Assembly (NCBI GenBank): GCA_964492485.1
Contig: CAZBKM010000002.1
Location: 62,001-126,000 of the forward strand
DNA length: 64,000 nt
Origin: UBA5336 sp964492485
Lineage (GTDB): Bacteria > Pseudomonadota > Alphaproteobacteria > Caulobacterales > Hyphomonadaceae
Direction of reading: 5' to 3'
Shown: positions 35,648-47,495 of the stretch, in pieces
How the letters are laid out: every line of letters starts with the position of its first letter
How positions within the stretch are numbered: the first letter of the stretch is position 1
Position numbers and translations under genes: made by a program
The notes under the pieces: generated by a model
Told to the model about the DNA's origin: nothing
The model's database searches: none
The model's input: the letters and a program-made list of their open reading frames with translations, nothing else

Positions 35648-36589
35648 ATGCTCGGACGCACCGCAGGACATCTCTACTGGACGTTCCGCTATCTCGAGCG
35701 GGCAGAGAACATGGCGCGCCTCGTCGATGCCGGGTTCCGTATTGCGCTGACCCATTCCAGCTCGGTCGACAATGAATGGGTCTCGGTGCTGCAGGCCACC
35801 AGCAGCCAGGAGGCCTACGACGCCCTGAACGACACTTACGCAACCCGGACCGTGGTGAACTTCCTACTGCGTGAAAGCGCAAACCCCTCGAGCGTGCTGG
35901 CTGCCATGCAGTGCGCCCGGACCAATGCGCGCGCGGCACGCACGGCGCTGACCCGCGAGGTCTGGGAGGCTGTGAATGGCGCCTGGATCCAGATCTGCGA
36001 GGCGCTCAACCGTCCTGTGGCCCAGTCCAACCTGCCCGCCGTCCTGACCCTGATCCGCCAGCAATGCGCCCTCGTGCGCGGGGCGATGCGAGGCACCATG
36101 CTGCGCAACGACATTTTCGGTTTCTCGGAAATGGGAATGCTCGTGGAACGCGCCGATGCGACCGCCAGGATCCTGGACGTCAAGTATTATGTGCTCCTGC
36201 CCTCGGCCAGCCTGGTCGGTTCGCGCATCGACAACATCCAATGGGAGACGATCCTGCGCGCGGTCTCGGCCGACCGGGCCTTCAACTGGCTGAATGGGGG
36301 CGAGATCTCCGCGTCGGCGATCGCCGACTTCCTCATCTTCGACCGGCGCCTGCCGCGGTCGCTCAGCTATTGCTACCACGCCATGGAGCAGACCTTCGGA
36401 TACCTTGGCCGGGACCTGACCGATCCGCCTGACAGCTATCGCACCGTGCGCGAGGCGACCCGCCGTCTGGACACGCTGACGGTCGCCGATGTGCTGGAGT
36501 CCGGCCTGCACGAATTCGTCGAGGCCTTCATCGCGGCGAACAATGCGCTGGGGCGCCAGTTCGAGTGCGACTTCCGTTTCCTGGAGTAG
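35648..36589 (+). CDS. Alpha-E domain (DUF403) protein
   Basis: 313 residues, nearly all alpha-helical. The N-terminus MLGRTAGHLYWTFRYLERAENMARLVD is the family signature. Other conserved stretches are ARTALTREVWEAVN, MLRNDIFGFSEMGMLVERADATARILDVKYY and FLIFDRRLPRSLSYC. It starts one base after the ATP-grasp stop and works presumably with that enzyme. An earlier in-frame ATG at 35612 lies inside the upstream gene and is less likely. Biochemical role unknown. Confidence 0.92.
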   Translation: MLGRTAGHLYWTFRYLERAENMARLVDAGFRIALTHSSSVDNEWVSVLQATSSQEAYDALNDTYATRTVVNFLLRESANPSSVLAAMQCARTNARAARTALTREVWEAVNGAWIQICEALNRPVAQSNLPAVLTLIRQQCALVRGAMRGTMLRNDIFGFSEMGMLVERADATARILDVKYYVLLPSASLVGSRIDNIQWETILRAVSADRAFNWLNGGEISASAIADFLIFDRRLPRSLSYCYHAMEQTFGYLGRDLTDPPDSYRTVREATRRLDTLTVADVLESGLHEFVEAFIAANNALGRQFECDFRFLE

Positions 36590-36592
36590 CCC

Positions 36593-37393
36593 ATGGATGT
36601 CCGAATTCGCCACATCACCCGCTACACGTTCGATGCGCCGCCCGCCCGCGCACTGCAACAGGTTCGCCTGGTGCCCCGATCCTGTCCGACCCAGACCGTC
36701 AAGGCGTGGTCGCTGACCCTGACCGGCGGTCAGACCCAGGTGACCTGGCGGGATCACCATGGCAACGATGTCAGTCTGCTCTCCCTGGATGCAGGCGCCC
36801 ATGAACTGGAGATCGTCAGCGAAGGCGCCGTGACGACCATGGACCGGGCGGGCGTGCTGGGGCCGATACATGGGCCGGCACCGCTCTGGTTCTACACCAC
36901 GCCGACATCGCTGACCCGGCCCGGGCGCCGACTGCAGGCGCTGGTCGCCAGGCTCGACGCGCCGGCCGATGATGCCCTGACACAGCTTCATGCACTGGCG
37001 CAGCTCATCGAGGACACGGTCACCTACGATACCGGCGCGTCCCACAGTGCCACCACGGCCGAGGAGGCGCTGGCGGAAGGGCGCGGTGTCTGCCAGGACC
37101 ATGCTCACATCTTCATCGCAGCAGCCCGGCGACTGGGCTACGCGGCGCGCTATGTCAGCGGCTACATGGTCATGGACGGCCAGATAGACCAGGAGGCCAG
37201 CCACGCGTGGGCGGAGGTCTATCTGGACGCGCTGGGCTGGGTCGGCTTCGATGTTGCCAACCGGATTTCCCCGGACGAACGCCATGTGCGCGTCGCCTGC
37301 GGCCGGGACTATGTGGAGGCGGCTCCCGTGCGGGGCCTGTCCTTCGGGGATGTGACGGAATCGATGGAGATTGCGCTCCAGGTCCAGCAATGA
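36593..37393 (+). CDS. Transglutaminase-like cysteine protease family protein
   Basis: 266 residues with an N-terminal beta domain (IRHITRYTFDAPP) and a C-terminal transglutaminase core. The catalytic triad is visible: cysteine in GRGVCQDHAHIFIAAARRLG, histidine in SHAWAEVYLDALGWVGFD, and aspartate in the following FDVANR. Bacterial members act as peptidases or amide-bond enzymes. No signal peptide, so it is cytosolic like its operon partners. It starts three bases after the alpha-E gene. Confidence 0.93.
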   Translation: MDVRIRHITRYTFDAPPARALQQVRLVPRSCPTQTVKAWSLTLTGGQTQVTWRDHHGNDVSLLSLDAGAHELEIVSEGAVTTMDRAGVLGPIHGPAPLWFYTTPTSLTRPGRRLQALVARLDAPADDALTQLHALAQLIEDTVTYDTGASHSATTAEEALAEGRGVCQDHAHIFIAAARRLGYAARYVSGYMVMDGQIDQEASHAWAEVYLDALGWVGFDVANRISPDERHVRVACGRDYVEAAPVRGLSFGDVTESMEIALQVQQ

Positions 37394-37426
37394 CGCGGAC
37401 CGCGCATGACAGGGAGACGACGGCCG

Positions 37427-38176
37427 GTGACCTATTGCGTTGGCATGAAACTGGACCGGGGGCTCGTCTTCCTGTCCGACACCCGCACCAATGCGGGCGT
37501 CGACAAGGTGTCGCGCTTCCGAAAGATGCACACATGGGAGGTGCCGGGCGACCGGGTCCTTACCCTGCTGTCGGCGGGCAACCTCGCCACCACCCAGGCG
37601 GTGATCGGACGGCTGGAAGAACGCGCCAAGGCACCCGATCAGCGGGAGATGTCGCTCCTGGGCGTACCGACCCTGTTCCAGGCCGCCGAACGGGTCGCGC
37701 GCACCCTGCGCGACGTCATCTCCGAGCAGGACGCGGCCGGTCCGCGCGGCGAGTCGCTGTTCGAGGCGACGCTGATCCTGGGCGGACAGATCCGGGGCAT
37801 CGAACCTCGTCTCTTCCTCATCTACCCCGAAGGAAATTTCATCGAGGCCAGCGACGACACGCCCTTCTTCCAGATCGGCGAAACCAAATACGGCTACCCG
37901 ATCCTGGTGCGGGCGTATGACCGGACCATGGGGTTTGCGGACGCGATCAAGCTCCTTTGCATCAGCATGGACTCCACGATCCGGGCGAACCTGTCGGTCG
38001 GCATGCCACTGGACCTGCAGATCGTGGCGCGTGATGCGCTCGAGGTCGGGTTCAGGCATCGCTTCCTTGAAGACGATGCCTATTTCGCCGCGCTCTCCTC
38101 TGGCTGGGGCCGGGCCCTGCGCGACGCCTTCGAGGCCCTGCCGAATTTCGATCTGCCGGCTGGCGCGGCGACCTGA
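37427..38176 (+). CDS. Anbu proteasome-like peptidase
   Basis: 249 residues of the Anbu (ancestral beta subunit) family. I chose the GTG at 37427 because it gives MTYCVGMKLDRGLVFLSDTR, placing the catalytic threonine directly after the initiator methionine, as this family needs; the in-frame ATG at 37406 would bury it. In mature numbering T1, D17 in LSDTRTN and K32 in RFRKM form the Ntn active site. No propeptide. The C-terminal half has MPLDLQIVARDALEVGF. It is the last gene of the ATP-grasp / alpha-E / transglutaminase operon. Confidence 0.93.
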   Translation: MTYCVGMKLDRGLVFLSDTRTNAGVDKVSRFRKMHTWEVPGDRVLTLLSAGNLATTQAVIGRLEERAKAPDQREMSLLGVPTLFQAAERVARTLRDVISEQDAAGPRGESLFEATLILGGQIRGIEPRLFLIYPEGNFIEASDDTPFFQIGETKYGYPILVRAYDRTMGFADAIKLLCISMDSTIRANLSVGMPLDLQIVARDALEVGFRHRFLEDDAYFAALSSGWGRALRDAFEALPNFDLPAGAAT

Positions 38177-38210
38177 TTGCGAAGCCCTTCGGCGGCGCTA
38201 AATCAGGAAC

Positions 38211-38951
38211 ATGACCCGAATGATCGACCTGAACGCCGATCTCGGCGAGGGCATGAGCGACGAGGCCGCGCTGATGGCCCTGGTCACGAGTTGCAACATC
38301 GCGACCGGTGGACATGCCGGCGACGACGAGACCATGGTCGCCGCCCTGCGGATGGCGCGCGATCATGGTGTGGCAGCCGGCGCGCACCCGGCCTATCCGG
38401 ACCGCGCCGGGTTCGGACGCCGGGACCTGGACCTGCCGCTGGAAACCCTGGCCCAGGCATTGGCCGATCAGGTGGGAACGCTGGAACGCCACGCAACCGC
38501 CGAGGGCATGGCCCTGACCCACGTGAAGCCCCATGGCGCGCTCTACCATCGTGCGTCGGTGGACCCGGCACATGCGGACGTGCTTGCAAACCTGGCGCAC
38601 GCCCACGGGCTGTTTCTGGTGGGCCCGCCCGGAGGTGCGATGGCCGCGGCCGCGGGCTCTGCCCGCGTGGTCTACGTTCCGGAAGGCTTCGCCGACCGCG
38701 CCTATGACCTAGAGGGACGCCTCCTCCCACGGAGTGCGCCGGGCGCCGTGATCGAGGATGCGGAGGCCGCGACCGCCCAGGCGCGTGACCTGGCCGCCCA
38801 TGGCCGCGTGCGCACGCAGAGCGGAGAAGACCTTGCGCTGGACGTGGCAACAATCTGCCTGCACGGCGATACACCGGGCGCTGTGGCCAGGGCGCGGGCG
38901 GTGCGCGCCGGGCTGGAAGCCGCCGGCCTGACCCTGCGCGCGCCGCTATGA
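38211..38951 (+). CDS. pxpA: 5-oxoprolinase subunit A (LamB/YcsF family)
   Basis: 246 residues. Begins MIDLNADLGEGMSDEAALMAL after a short MTR leader; other family motifs are SCNIATGGHAGDDETM, AHPAYPDRAGFGRR, VKPHGALYHRA and VYVPEGFADRAYD. With PxpB and PxpC it converts 5-oxoproline (pyroglutamate) to glutamate using ATP. The three genes overlap by four bases each. The operon starts only 34 bases after the Anbu gene, so read-through from that operon is possible. Confidence 0.95.
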   Translation: MTRMIDLNADLGEGMSDEAALMALVTSCNIATGGHAGDDETMVAALRMARDHGVAAGAHPAYPDRAGFGRRDLDLPLETLAQALADQVGTLERHATAEGMALTHVKPHGALYHRASVDPAHADVLANLAHAHGLFLVGPPGGAMAAAAGSARVVYVPEGFADRAYDLEGRLLPRSAPGAVIEDAEAATAQARDLAAHGRVRTQSGEDLALDVATICLHGDTPGAVARARAVRAGLEAAGLTLRAPL

Positions 38952-39598
38952 CCCGCGCGGTCGAGACCTCGCGACCCGTGGCCATGGCCGACGACCTGAT
39001 ACGTCTGCCCGTGGCCGACGTCTGGACCGCCCAGGCCCTGTCGCAACAGCTCAGGCAGAATCCCGTCTGGCTGGACGTCGTGCCCGGCCTGGCCGAAATC
39101 GTCTGCCGGTTCGATCCCGGTCAGACCCGGCTCGCCACGGCCCTTGAGACCGCCAGAACCGCCATGGCCGACCCGGCGGTCCTGCCTGGCGACAGGGTGG
39201 TCGCGGACGGCGATGTAACAGTTCTGCCCGTCCGGTATGGCGGCCGCGACGGGCCGGATCTGGACAAGGTTTGCCAAGCCGTCGGCCTGTCGCGCGACGC
39301 GCTGATCGCGCGCCATGCCGCCACCGTGTTCACGGTGGAACTGATGGGCTTCACGCCGGGCTTCGCCTATTGCGGCGGGCTCGATCCGGCGCTGTCGGTG
39401 GCGCGACTTCGGCGGCCCCGCACCTGGGTTCCGGCCGGCGCTGTGGGCCTTGGAATGACCCATACCGGGCTCTACGCCCTGGCGGGACCCGGCGGATGGC
39501 CGCTGATCGGCCGCACCCCGGTGGCGCTGTTCGATCCGGATGCGCCGGCGCCCTTCCGCCTGGAGCCCGGCCAGCGCCTTCGGTTCGAACCCGCATGA
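38948..39598 (+). CDS. pxpB: 5-oxoprolinase subunit B (KipI/PxpB)
   Basis: 216 residues. Conserved stretches: the N-terminal region TAQALSQQLRQNPVWLDVVPG, VLPVRYGGRDGPDLDKV, the hallmark MGFTPGFAYCGGLDPALSVARL, and GLGMTHTGLYALAGPGGWPLIGRT in part. The ATG overlaps the pxpA stop (ATGA at 38948). It forms the PxpBC complex that phosphorylates and opens the pyroglutamate ring. Confidence 0.95.
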   Translation: MTRAVETSRPVAMADDLIRLPVADVWTAQALSQQLRQNPVWLDVVPGLAEIVCRFDPGQTRLATALETARTAMADPAVLPGDRVVADGDVTVLPVRYGGRDGPDLDKVCQAVGLSRDALIARHAATVFTVELMGFTPGFAYCGGLDPALSVARLRRPRTWVPAGAVGLGMTHTGLYALAGPGGWPLIGRTPVALFDPDAPAPFRLEPGQRLRFEPA

Positions 39599-40530
39599 GC
39601 CTGCGGATCCACGCCGCCGGGCTGGAGGCCACCTTGCAGGGGGCGCCGCGCACGGGCCTGCGCCATCGTGGAGTGCCCTTCGCCGGGCCGGCCGACCCCG
39701 TGTCCCTGGCGCTGGCGAACCGGACCGTCGGAAACCTGCCGGACGCGGTCGGGATCGAGATCACGCTGGGGGGCTTCGAGGCCGAAGCGGAGGCCGAACT
39801 GGTCGTCGCCCTGGCTGGCGCACCGGCCCCGGCGCACGTCTCGGGACAGGTGCGCGCGCCTTACCAGCCGATCCGGCTTTCGCCAGGCGATATGCTTACT
39901 CTGGCGCCGCCTGCCCGGGGGATGCGGACTTATCTTGCGGTGGCCGGAGGTTTCGTTGCCGACAGGATCCTCGGCAGTCCGTCCACCTATCTGCCCGCCG
40001 CGCTGGGTGGCCTGGCCGGTCGCGCCCTCGCCAGAGGCGATCGGATCGCCCTCGCCAATGGCCCGGTTGCCACCCCGGTGATCCCGCCTGAAACCGTGCG
40101 CCCGCCTTTCCCCGGGAGCTGGGCGCTTCGAGCCATTCGCGGTCCGGACACGGGGGGTCCCCCGTCGGCAGGCCATGACGGCCTCTTCGCACAGGCCTTC
40201 ACCGTTTCCTCGCAATCGAATCGGATGGGCATCCGGCTGACGGCGGCTCCGCGGTTACCGGTGACCGGCGACGGGCGAATGGCCAGCGCGCCGGTGTTCC
40301 CGGGCACCTTGCAAGTGCCCGAAGACGGGCACCCGATCCTCCTGGGCGTCGATGCCCAGACCACCGGCGGATATGCGCGCATGGCCCAGGTGGCGGCCTG
40401 CGACCGTCACCTTATCGGGCAGCTCCGGCCCGGCGACCGCGTGCGTTTCCTGCACCGAACCGCAGAGGCCGCCGAAGCCGATGGCCGCGCCAAACGCACC
40501 CTTCTCGCCCCCTGGCTGACCTCCGGATGA
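39595..40530 (+). CDS. pxpC: 5-oxoprolinase subunit C (KipA/PxpC)
   Basis: 311 residues of the biotin-dependent-carboxyltransferase-like KipA family. Motifs: GLRHRGVPFAGPADPVSLA, RTYLAVAGGFVADRILGS, FTVSSQSNRMGIRLTA, and VFPGTLQVPEDGHPILLG followed by TTGGYARMAQV. Start at 39595 overlaps the pxpB stop by four bases. Completes the PxpABC set. Confidence 0.95.
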   Translation: MSLRIHAAGLEATLQGAPRTGLRHRGVPFAGPADPVSLALANRTVGNLPDAVGIEITLGGFEAEAEAELVVALAGAPAPAHVSGQVRAPYQPIRLSPGDMLTLAPPARGMRTYLAVAGGFVADRILGSPSTYLPAALGGLAGRALARGDRIALANGPVATPVIPPETVRPPFPGSWALRAIRGPDTGGPPSAGHDGLFAQAFTVSSQSNRMGIRLTAAPRLPVTGDGRMASAPVFPGTLQVPEDGHPILLGVDAQTTGGYARMAQVAACDRHLIGQLRPGDRVRFLHRTAEAAEADGRAKRTLLAPWLTSG

Positions 40531-40807
40531 CGTCCGGACAAGTGGGCCGCCGAGATCGAGGGAAATCGCGGCACGGGATCGGGGGACAAAGTCCATAATC
40601 CCGTCGCGCGCGAAACCGCGTCGGCTTCGCGGCACGCTGGCCATCGAGGTCTGGGCGCACCATTATCGTGCGGCGCAACATGACGCGCGCTTAAAGGTTT
40701 TGCGACGCGGCAGAAAACAGAACCCAAACGCGTTACAGGTCTGCCAAATCCCCACACCCCGCGAAACGGTCTCAGGACCAGACTGCGACCGATGAAAGGG
40801 GAGAATC

Positions 40808-43234
40808 ATGAAATCGGGGACACGAACACGCTTTGGCGCCACGCTGGCGGCAACGACGATGCTGGCAGGCCTGGCACCGATTGCCCAGGCACAGGTGCCA
40901 GCCCAGCCGCCCCAGGCGGAAGAGGATGCCCGGATGACGACGGTGTTCGTCTCGGGGCGCAGAATGTCCCAGGCCGACCTCGCGATCGGTCTGGACGAGG
41001 CCTCGAACACGGTTGCCGTGACGCGTCAGGAACTGTTGTCGGCACCCTCCGGCATTTCCGGGCTGAAGATGCTGGAGACGCTGCCGGGCTTCAACGTGCA
41101 GACCGATGGGGCGCTTGGTCTCTACGAATTCGGCAATTCCGTCACGGTCCGGGCCTTCTCGCTGCAGCAGATCGGATTCGTTCTGGATGGCGTGCCCATG
41201 GGCCGCTCCGATGCCTTCGGCGGCAGCCCGATCTTCCGCTATGTGGACAATGAGAATCTTGGCTCCGTCGTCGCGTCGCCCGGAGCCGGCGACGTTTCGC
41301 TGCCCAGCTATACCAGCCTGGGCCCGATCGTCTCCTATAACACGATCGAGCCGCAGGAAGAGGCCGGCGGGCTGATCGCGGTCACCACCGGCGACGACAA
41401 TCTCACCCGCACCTTCGTGAAGCTGGAGACGGGCGAGATCGGCGGCTTTTCGGCCTATGTCAGCCGGTCGACCATCGACAGCGATGTCTGGCGCGGCGCC
41501 GGGTCCATCGACCGGGAACACCTGGAAGGCAAGGCCCGCTACGAATTCGACAGCGACACCTTCATCGAGCTGCGGGGCGTCTACAACGATTTCTTCGACT
41601 TCGACACGCCGTCATTCTCCCGCGCGACCTACGAGACGGGAACGGACGCGGCCGGCAACACCGGCCGGGACATCGGTTATGTCGACTTCGTACCGGCCGG
41701 GTGCCAGGCGGGGGTCGAAACGCCGGTCGACTTCAACAATGACGGCGTGATCGACGAGAGCGACTTCCAGCCGATCTCCACGGGCAGCATCTGCACCCAG
41801 TTCGTCGGCGACAGGGTCAATGTGCGCGAGGACGCACTGACATCGCTGGCGTTCGAGACCGACCTTATGGACGCGCTCAGCCTCAGCCTGACGGGCTATT
41901 ACGAGGACAAGGACGGCTTTGGCGTGTCGCCCGACGGCTACAGCAACACGCTCGGGCGCTATCTCGACCAGGTCGAGGTTGGCCTTCCCGTCACACATCC
42001 CCGGGGGGTCCAGTACGGCCTTTCGGGTGTGGGGGGCGACCGCAAGGGCCTGACGGGCGGCCTGACACTGCAGGCGGGCAATCACACACTCGAAGTCGGC
42101 GGGTGGTACGAGGAGGACCGCTACACACGTACGCAGCTGCGCATCAACAAGACCGATGGCAGCCCGGCTGGCACGCCGATCTTCGACGAGGTCGCCTATT
42201 TCCGGAAACAGTACAAGTCGATACGCGAAACCTACCAGTTCTATGTCAAGGACACGATCTCCCTTCTGGACGACCGGCTGAACATCGAGATCGGGGCCAA
42301 GGCGCTCGAAGTCGACTACTCCCTGGACGGGTTCCGGGACTTCAACGACTACGCCATCCGCGTGGGCGGGGCCGGCGGCGGAGATACGCTGCCCGGCTAT
42401 GGTCCACAGGTCGTCGGGGAGACGTTCAGCGACAGCTTCCTGCCATCGGTCGGTGTGGTCTACGACCTGAACGACACCGATCAGGTCTTCGCCTCCTATT
42501 CGGAGAATTTCGCCCTGCCGCGCGAGGCCGATACGATCTTCGACGACGCCGTGGGGTTCGTCCCCCCCGCGCCGGAGGGTGAGGAGGCCCAGAACTACGA
42601 GATCGGCCTGCGCACCAGCCGACCGCAGATCAACGCCTCCCTGGCGGTGTTCTATTCGTCCTTCGACAACCGCATCGGTTCGGGAAACGTCATCAATCCC
42701 GCCACGGGACAGCCGGAGAGCTTCTCAGTCAACGTCGGCAAGACAACCGCCACGGGTTTCGAACTGTCGGGCGTCTACCAGCCAGACGTCTTTCAGGATC
42801 AGCTCTATGCGAACTTCAACCTGACCTACAACAAGTCGGAGCTGGAGGACGGTTTCGGCGGCAATCCGGCGGGAAGCCAGCTCGCGGACTCACCGGAATG
42901 GCTGTTCACGGGCGGCCTCACCTACGAGCCGACCGAGTGGCTGGTGGCGAATATCTCCACCAAGTACACCGGCGAGCGGTATGCCGACTTCCGGGAGGCA
43001 GCGGACTCACCGGGTAACCTGATGGAAGACTACTTCCTGTGGAGCGCCTACCTCGACCTCGGCGGCCCGAACACGTTCGGCCTGCCGGAAAATGTCAGTC
43101 TGCGCTTCAACGTCGACAACATCTTCGACGAGGACACGCTGGCCTTCACCTTCACGACCACGGGCGGCGGAAACGCCTTCTTCCGACCGCTCAACCCAAG
43201 GACGTTCCAGGCCACGCTGACGGCCCGTTTCTGA
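40808..43234 (+). CDS. TonB-dependent receptor with an EF-hand-like loop
   Basis: 808 residues. Signal peptide ends PIAQAQ; TTVFVSGRRMSQ is TonB-box-like; plug residues about 55-190 include LKMLETLPGFNVQTDG, VRAFSLQQIGFVLDG and VASPGAGDVSLPSYTSLG, a less usual plug without the common GPQGTLYG. The barrel ends FQATLTARF. An extracellular loop has DFNNDGVIDESD (residues 308-319), an exact calcium-type EF-hand loop. The ribosome-binding site is AAGGGGAG. Ligand unknown. Confidence 0.93.
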   Translation: MKSGTRTRFGATLAATTMLAGLAPIAQAQVPAQPPQAEEDARMTTVFVSGRRMSQADLAIGLDEASNTVAVTRQELLSAPSGISGLKMLETLPGFNVQTDGALGLYEFGNSVTVRAFSLQQIGFVLDGVPMGRSDAFGGSPIFRYVDNENLGSVVASPGAGDVSLPSYTSLGPIVSYNTIEPQEEAGGLIAVTTGDDNLTRTFVKLETGEIGGFSAYVSRSTIDSDVWRGAGSIDREHLEGKARYEFDSDTFIELRGVYNDFFDFDTPSFSRATYETGTDAAGNTGRDIGYVDFVPAGCQAGVETPVDFNNDGVIDESDFQPISTGSICTQFVGDRVNVREDALTSLAFETDLMDALSLSLTGYYEDKDGFGVSPDGYSNTLGRYLDQVEVGLPVTHPRGVQYGLSGVGGDRKGLTGGLTLQAGNHTLEVGGWYEEDRYTRTQLRINKTDGSPAGTPIFDEVAYFRKQYKSIRETYQFYVKDTISLLDDRLNIEIGAKALEVDYSLDGFRDFNDYAIRVGGAGGGDTLPGYGPQVVGETFSDSFLPSVGVVYDLNDTDQVFASYSENFALPREADTIFDDAVGFVPPAPEGEEAQNYEIGLRTSRPQINASLAVFYSSFDNRIGSGNVINPATGQPESFSVNVGKTTATGFELSGVYQPDVFQDQLYANFNLTYNKSELEDGFGGNPAGSQLADSPEWLFTGGLTYEPTEWLVANISTKYTGERYADFREAADSPGNLMEDYFLWSAYLDLGGPNTFGLPENVSLRFNVDNIFDEDTLAFTFTTTGGGNAFFRPLNPRTFQATLTARF

Positions 43235-43254
43235 CGGTCCGTCAGCCGACTCCC

Positions 43255-43285
43255 GCCGGCGGCGCATCGAACTGGCGCCGCCGGC
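43255..43285 (+). terminator. Strong hairpin after the TonB receptor
   Basis: Arms GCCGGCGGCGC and GCGCCGCCGGC pair perfectly (11 bases) around a nine-base loop, 21 bases after the receptor stop. No T-run follows, so it may act as a pause, a stabiliser or a Rho-assisted terminator. Confidence 0.55.
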
Positions 43286-43542
43286 CCAATGCGCGACGAC
43301 AGTCTGCCCGGCACGCGACCAGACGGCGCGCACGCCTGCCTCGCCACCGGACAGATCGACAAAAATCGACGTGTTTCCAACAGTCAGGGGGATGACCCAT
43401 GCGCGGAGGCCGGACAGGCTGGCGTGCAGGCGGATCGGGTCCGGGCAAGGATGCGCCGTCCAGGCTGGAACCAGGGCAGGCCCGTGGCGGATCAGCCACC
43501 GACCCTGCGTTGCAAGGGGTGATCGACGTGGCGCAATCGGCG

Positions 43543-44160
43543 ATGTCATCTGGACCATCCGAGCCGGATGAGGCGGGTGCGGACACATTGAAAGCCGTGC
43601 TGGCCAGCCCGTGCCCCCACCGCCGGCAGATGCTCGTCGAGGGGTTGGGCGAAGACGTCGACGTGCGCATCGCAAGCCTCGACTCCCAGGATGCGCTTCT
43701 CTCCACCCTGGCAGGTTTCGCCCCCGACGTGCTGATCATGGCCTGCATCAAGCCGTCGGGCCCGATCCTGCATACGCTGGGCGTCGTGATGCTGCGCCAG
43801 CGCCTTCCCATTGTCGTCTTCTCCGAGGATCCCGATACCGAACTTGGCCGCCGAGCCCTGCGCGCGGGGGTCAGCGCCTACATCGTCGACGGCCTGTCGC
43901 CCGCACGGGTCCGCCCCATTGTCGACCTGGCCATAGAACGGTTCCGCCTGGTGGAGGCGCTGCATACCGAACTCCGGAACTCCAAGGACGAACTCGCCGC
44001 GCGCAAATCCATCGAGCGCGCAAAGGGCCTCCTGATGGAGCGACGCGGACTCAGCGAGGCCGATGCCTACAATTCGATGCGGCAATTGGCGATGACACAG
44101 CGGAAGACCATTCGGGAAGTTGCCGAAATGATCCTTTCCATCTCGGATATACTTCCCTGA
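43543..44160 (+). CDS. ANTAR-domain response regulator (NasT-like)
   Basis: About 205 residues from the ATG at 43543; an in-frame ATG at 43399 would add a low-complexity tail. The N-terminal half is a receiver-like domain without a clear phosphate-accepting aspartate (LKAVLASPCPHRRQMLVEGL, then GFAPDVLIMACIKPSG). A helix leads to the ANTAR domain, KSIERAKGLLMERRGLSEAD followed by AYNSMRQLAMTQRKTIREVAEMIL. ANTAR proteins bind paired hairpins in leader RNAs and prevent termination. No nitrate assimilation gene is near; the next gene, after a 353-base leader, is a TonB receptor. Confidence 0.85.
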   Translation: MSSGPSEPDEAGADTLKAVLASPCPHRRQMLVEGLGEDVDVRIASLDSQDALLSTLAGFAPDVLIMACIKPSGPILHTLGVVMLRQRLPIVVFSEDPDTELGRRALRAGVSAYIVDGLSPARVRPIVDLAIERFRLVEALHTELRNSKDELAARKSIERAKGLLMERRGLSEADAYNSMRQLAMTQRKTIREVAEMILSISDILP

Positions 44161-44513
44161 ACGCCATCTGCGGATGCGGTGCCGAAACCGTGGGCAGTCT
44201 TCGAAAAGCCCGCTCAAAACTCGCGCGCCCCGACACAAACCTGGCGCTTCGCCGCTGCAACAATTGCCAATTCGTTACCAAGACGATGACCTGAAATCAG
44301 GTTCAACGGCGAACCGCATCATGCCGGGGCAAGGGGTCGCCCCGGCCAGCTCGACAGCGCCGGCAAGCGTGCCGGGGCACGGGTCCACAGGCGGACCGAT
44401 CAGACATCGACGAGACGCTGCAGCGGTCCGCGAAGGTCCGTGAGCAGTCCCGCCAAACGCCGCCGGCCCATCCGGCCGGTCACGCACCGCCTAAGCGGTC
44501 GCCGGAGACAGAC
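44161..44513 (+). promoter_or_regulatory. Long leader between the ANTAR gene and a TonB receptor
   Basis: No gene is seen. The 353-base stretch is rich in hairpins: ACCTG/CAGGT, CCGGGGC/GCCCCGG, CCGGCA/TGCCGG, and GGTCC-ACAGGC-GGACC at 44382-44397, whose six-base loop has A at position 1 and G at position 4 as in ANTAR targets. A later GGTCC at 44425 can pair with the same GGACC, so two exclusive folds are possible. A second proper hexaloop hairpin was not found. Confidence 0.4.
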
Positions 44514-47318
<2,805 letters not shown>

Positions 47319-47417
47319 GCCATGCCCGCCTCAACCCCGTCGTGCTCCGGGTGCTGCGCCCCATGACCGAGTTTCCCTTCGATATGTCACGGGCGCCGCC
47401 ACCCGGCGGCCCGGCGG

Positions 47418-47444
47418 CCGGCCCCCGCTCTGCGCGGGGGCCGG
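47418..47444 (+). terminator. GC-rich hairpin after the TonB receptor
   Basis: Arms CCGGCCCCCGC and GCGGGGGCCGG pair perfectly (11 bases) around TCTGC, about 100 bases after the receptor stop and 51 bases before the TSUP gene. No T-run follows. Confidence 0.55.
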
Positions 47445-47495
47445 TCCTCGAGTTCCAGCGTCCTCCCACCGTTCAAGCCTCCAGGCCCTCCCGCA

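Noticed and set aside
35864..38059. 731-codon open frame on the minus strand
   Set aside because: It is antisense to the ATP-grasp/alpha-E/transglutaminase/Anbu operon, whose four products are recognised by motif; high GC keeps the opposite strand open.
44161..44513. Full two-hairpin ANTAR target
   Set aside because: Only one hexaloop hairpin with A1 and G4 was found by eye; the neighbouring CCGGC-AAGCGT-GCCGG has C at position 4, so a complete target is not claimed.
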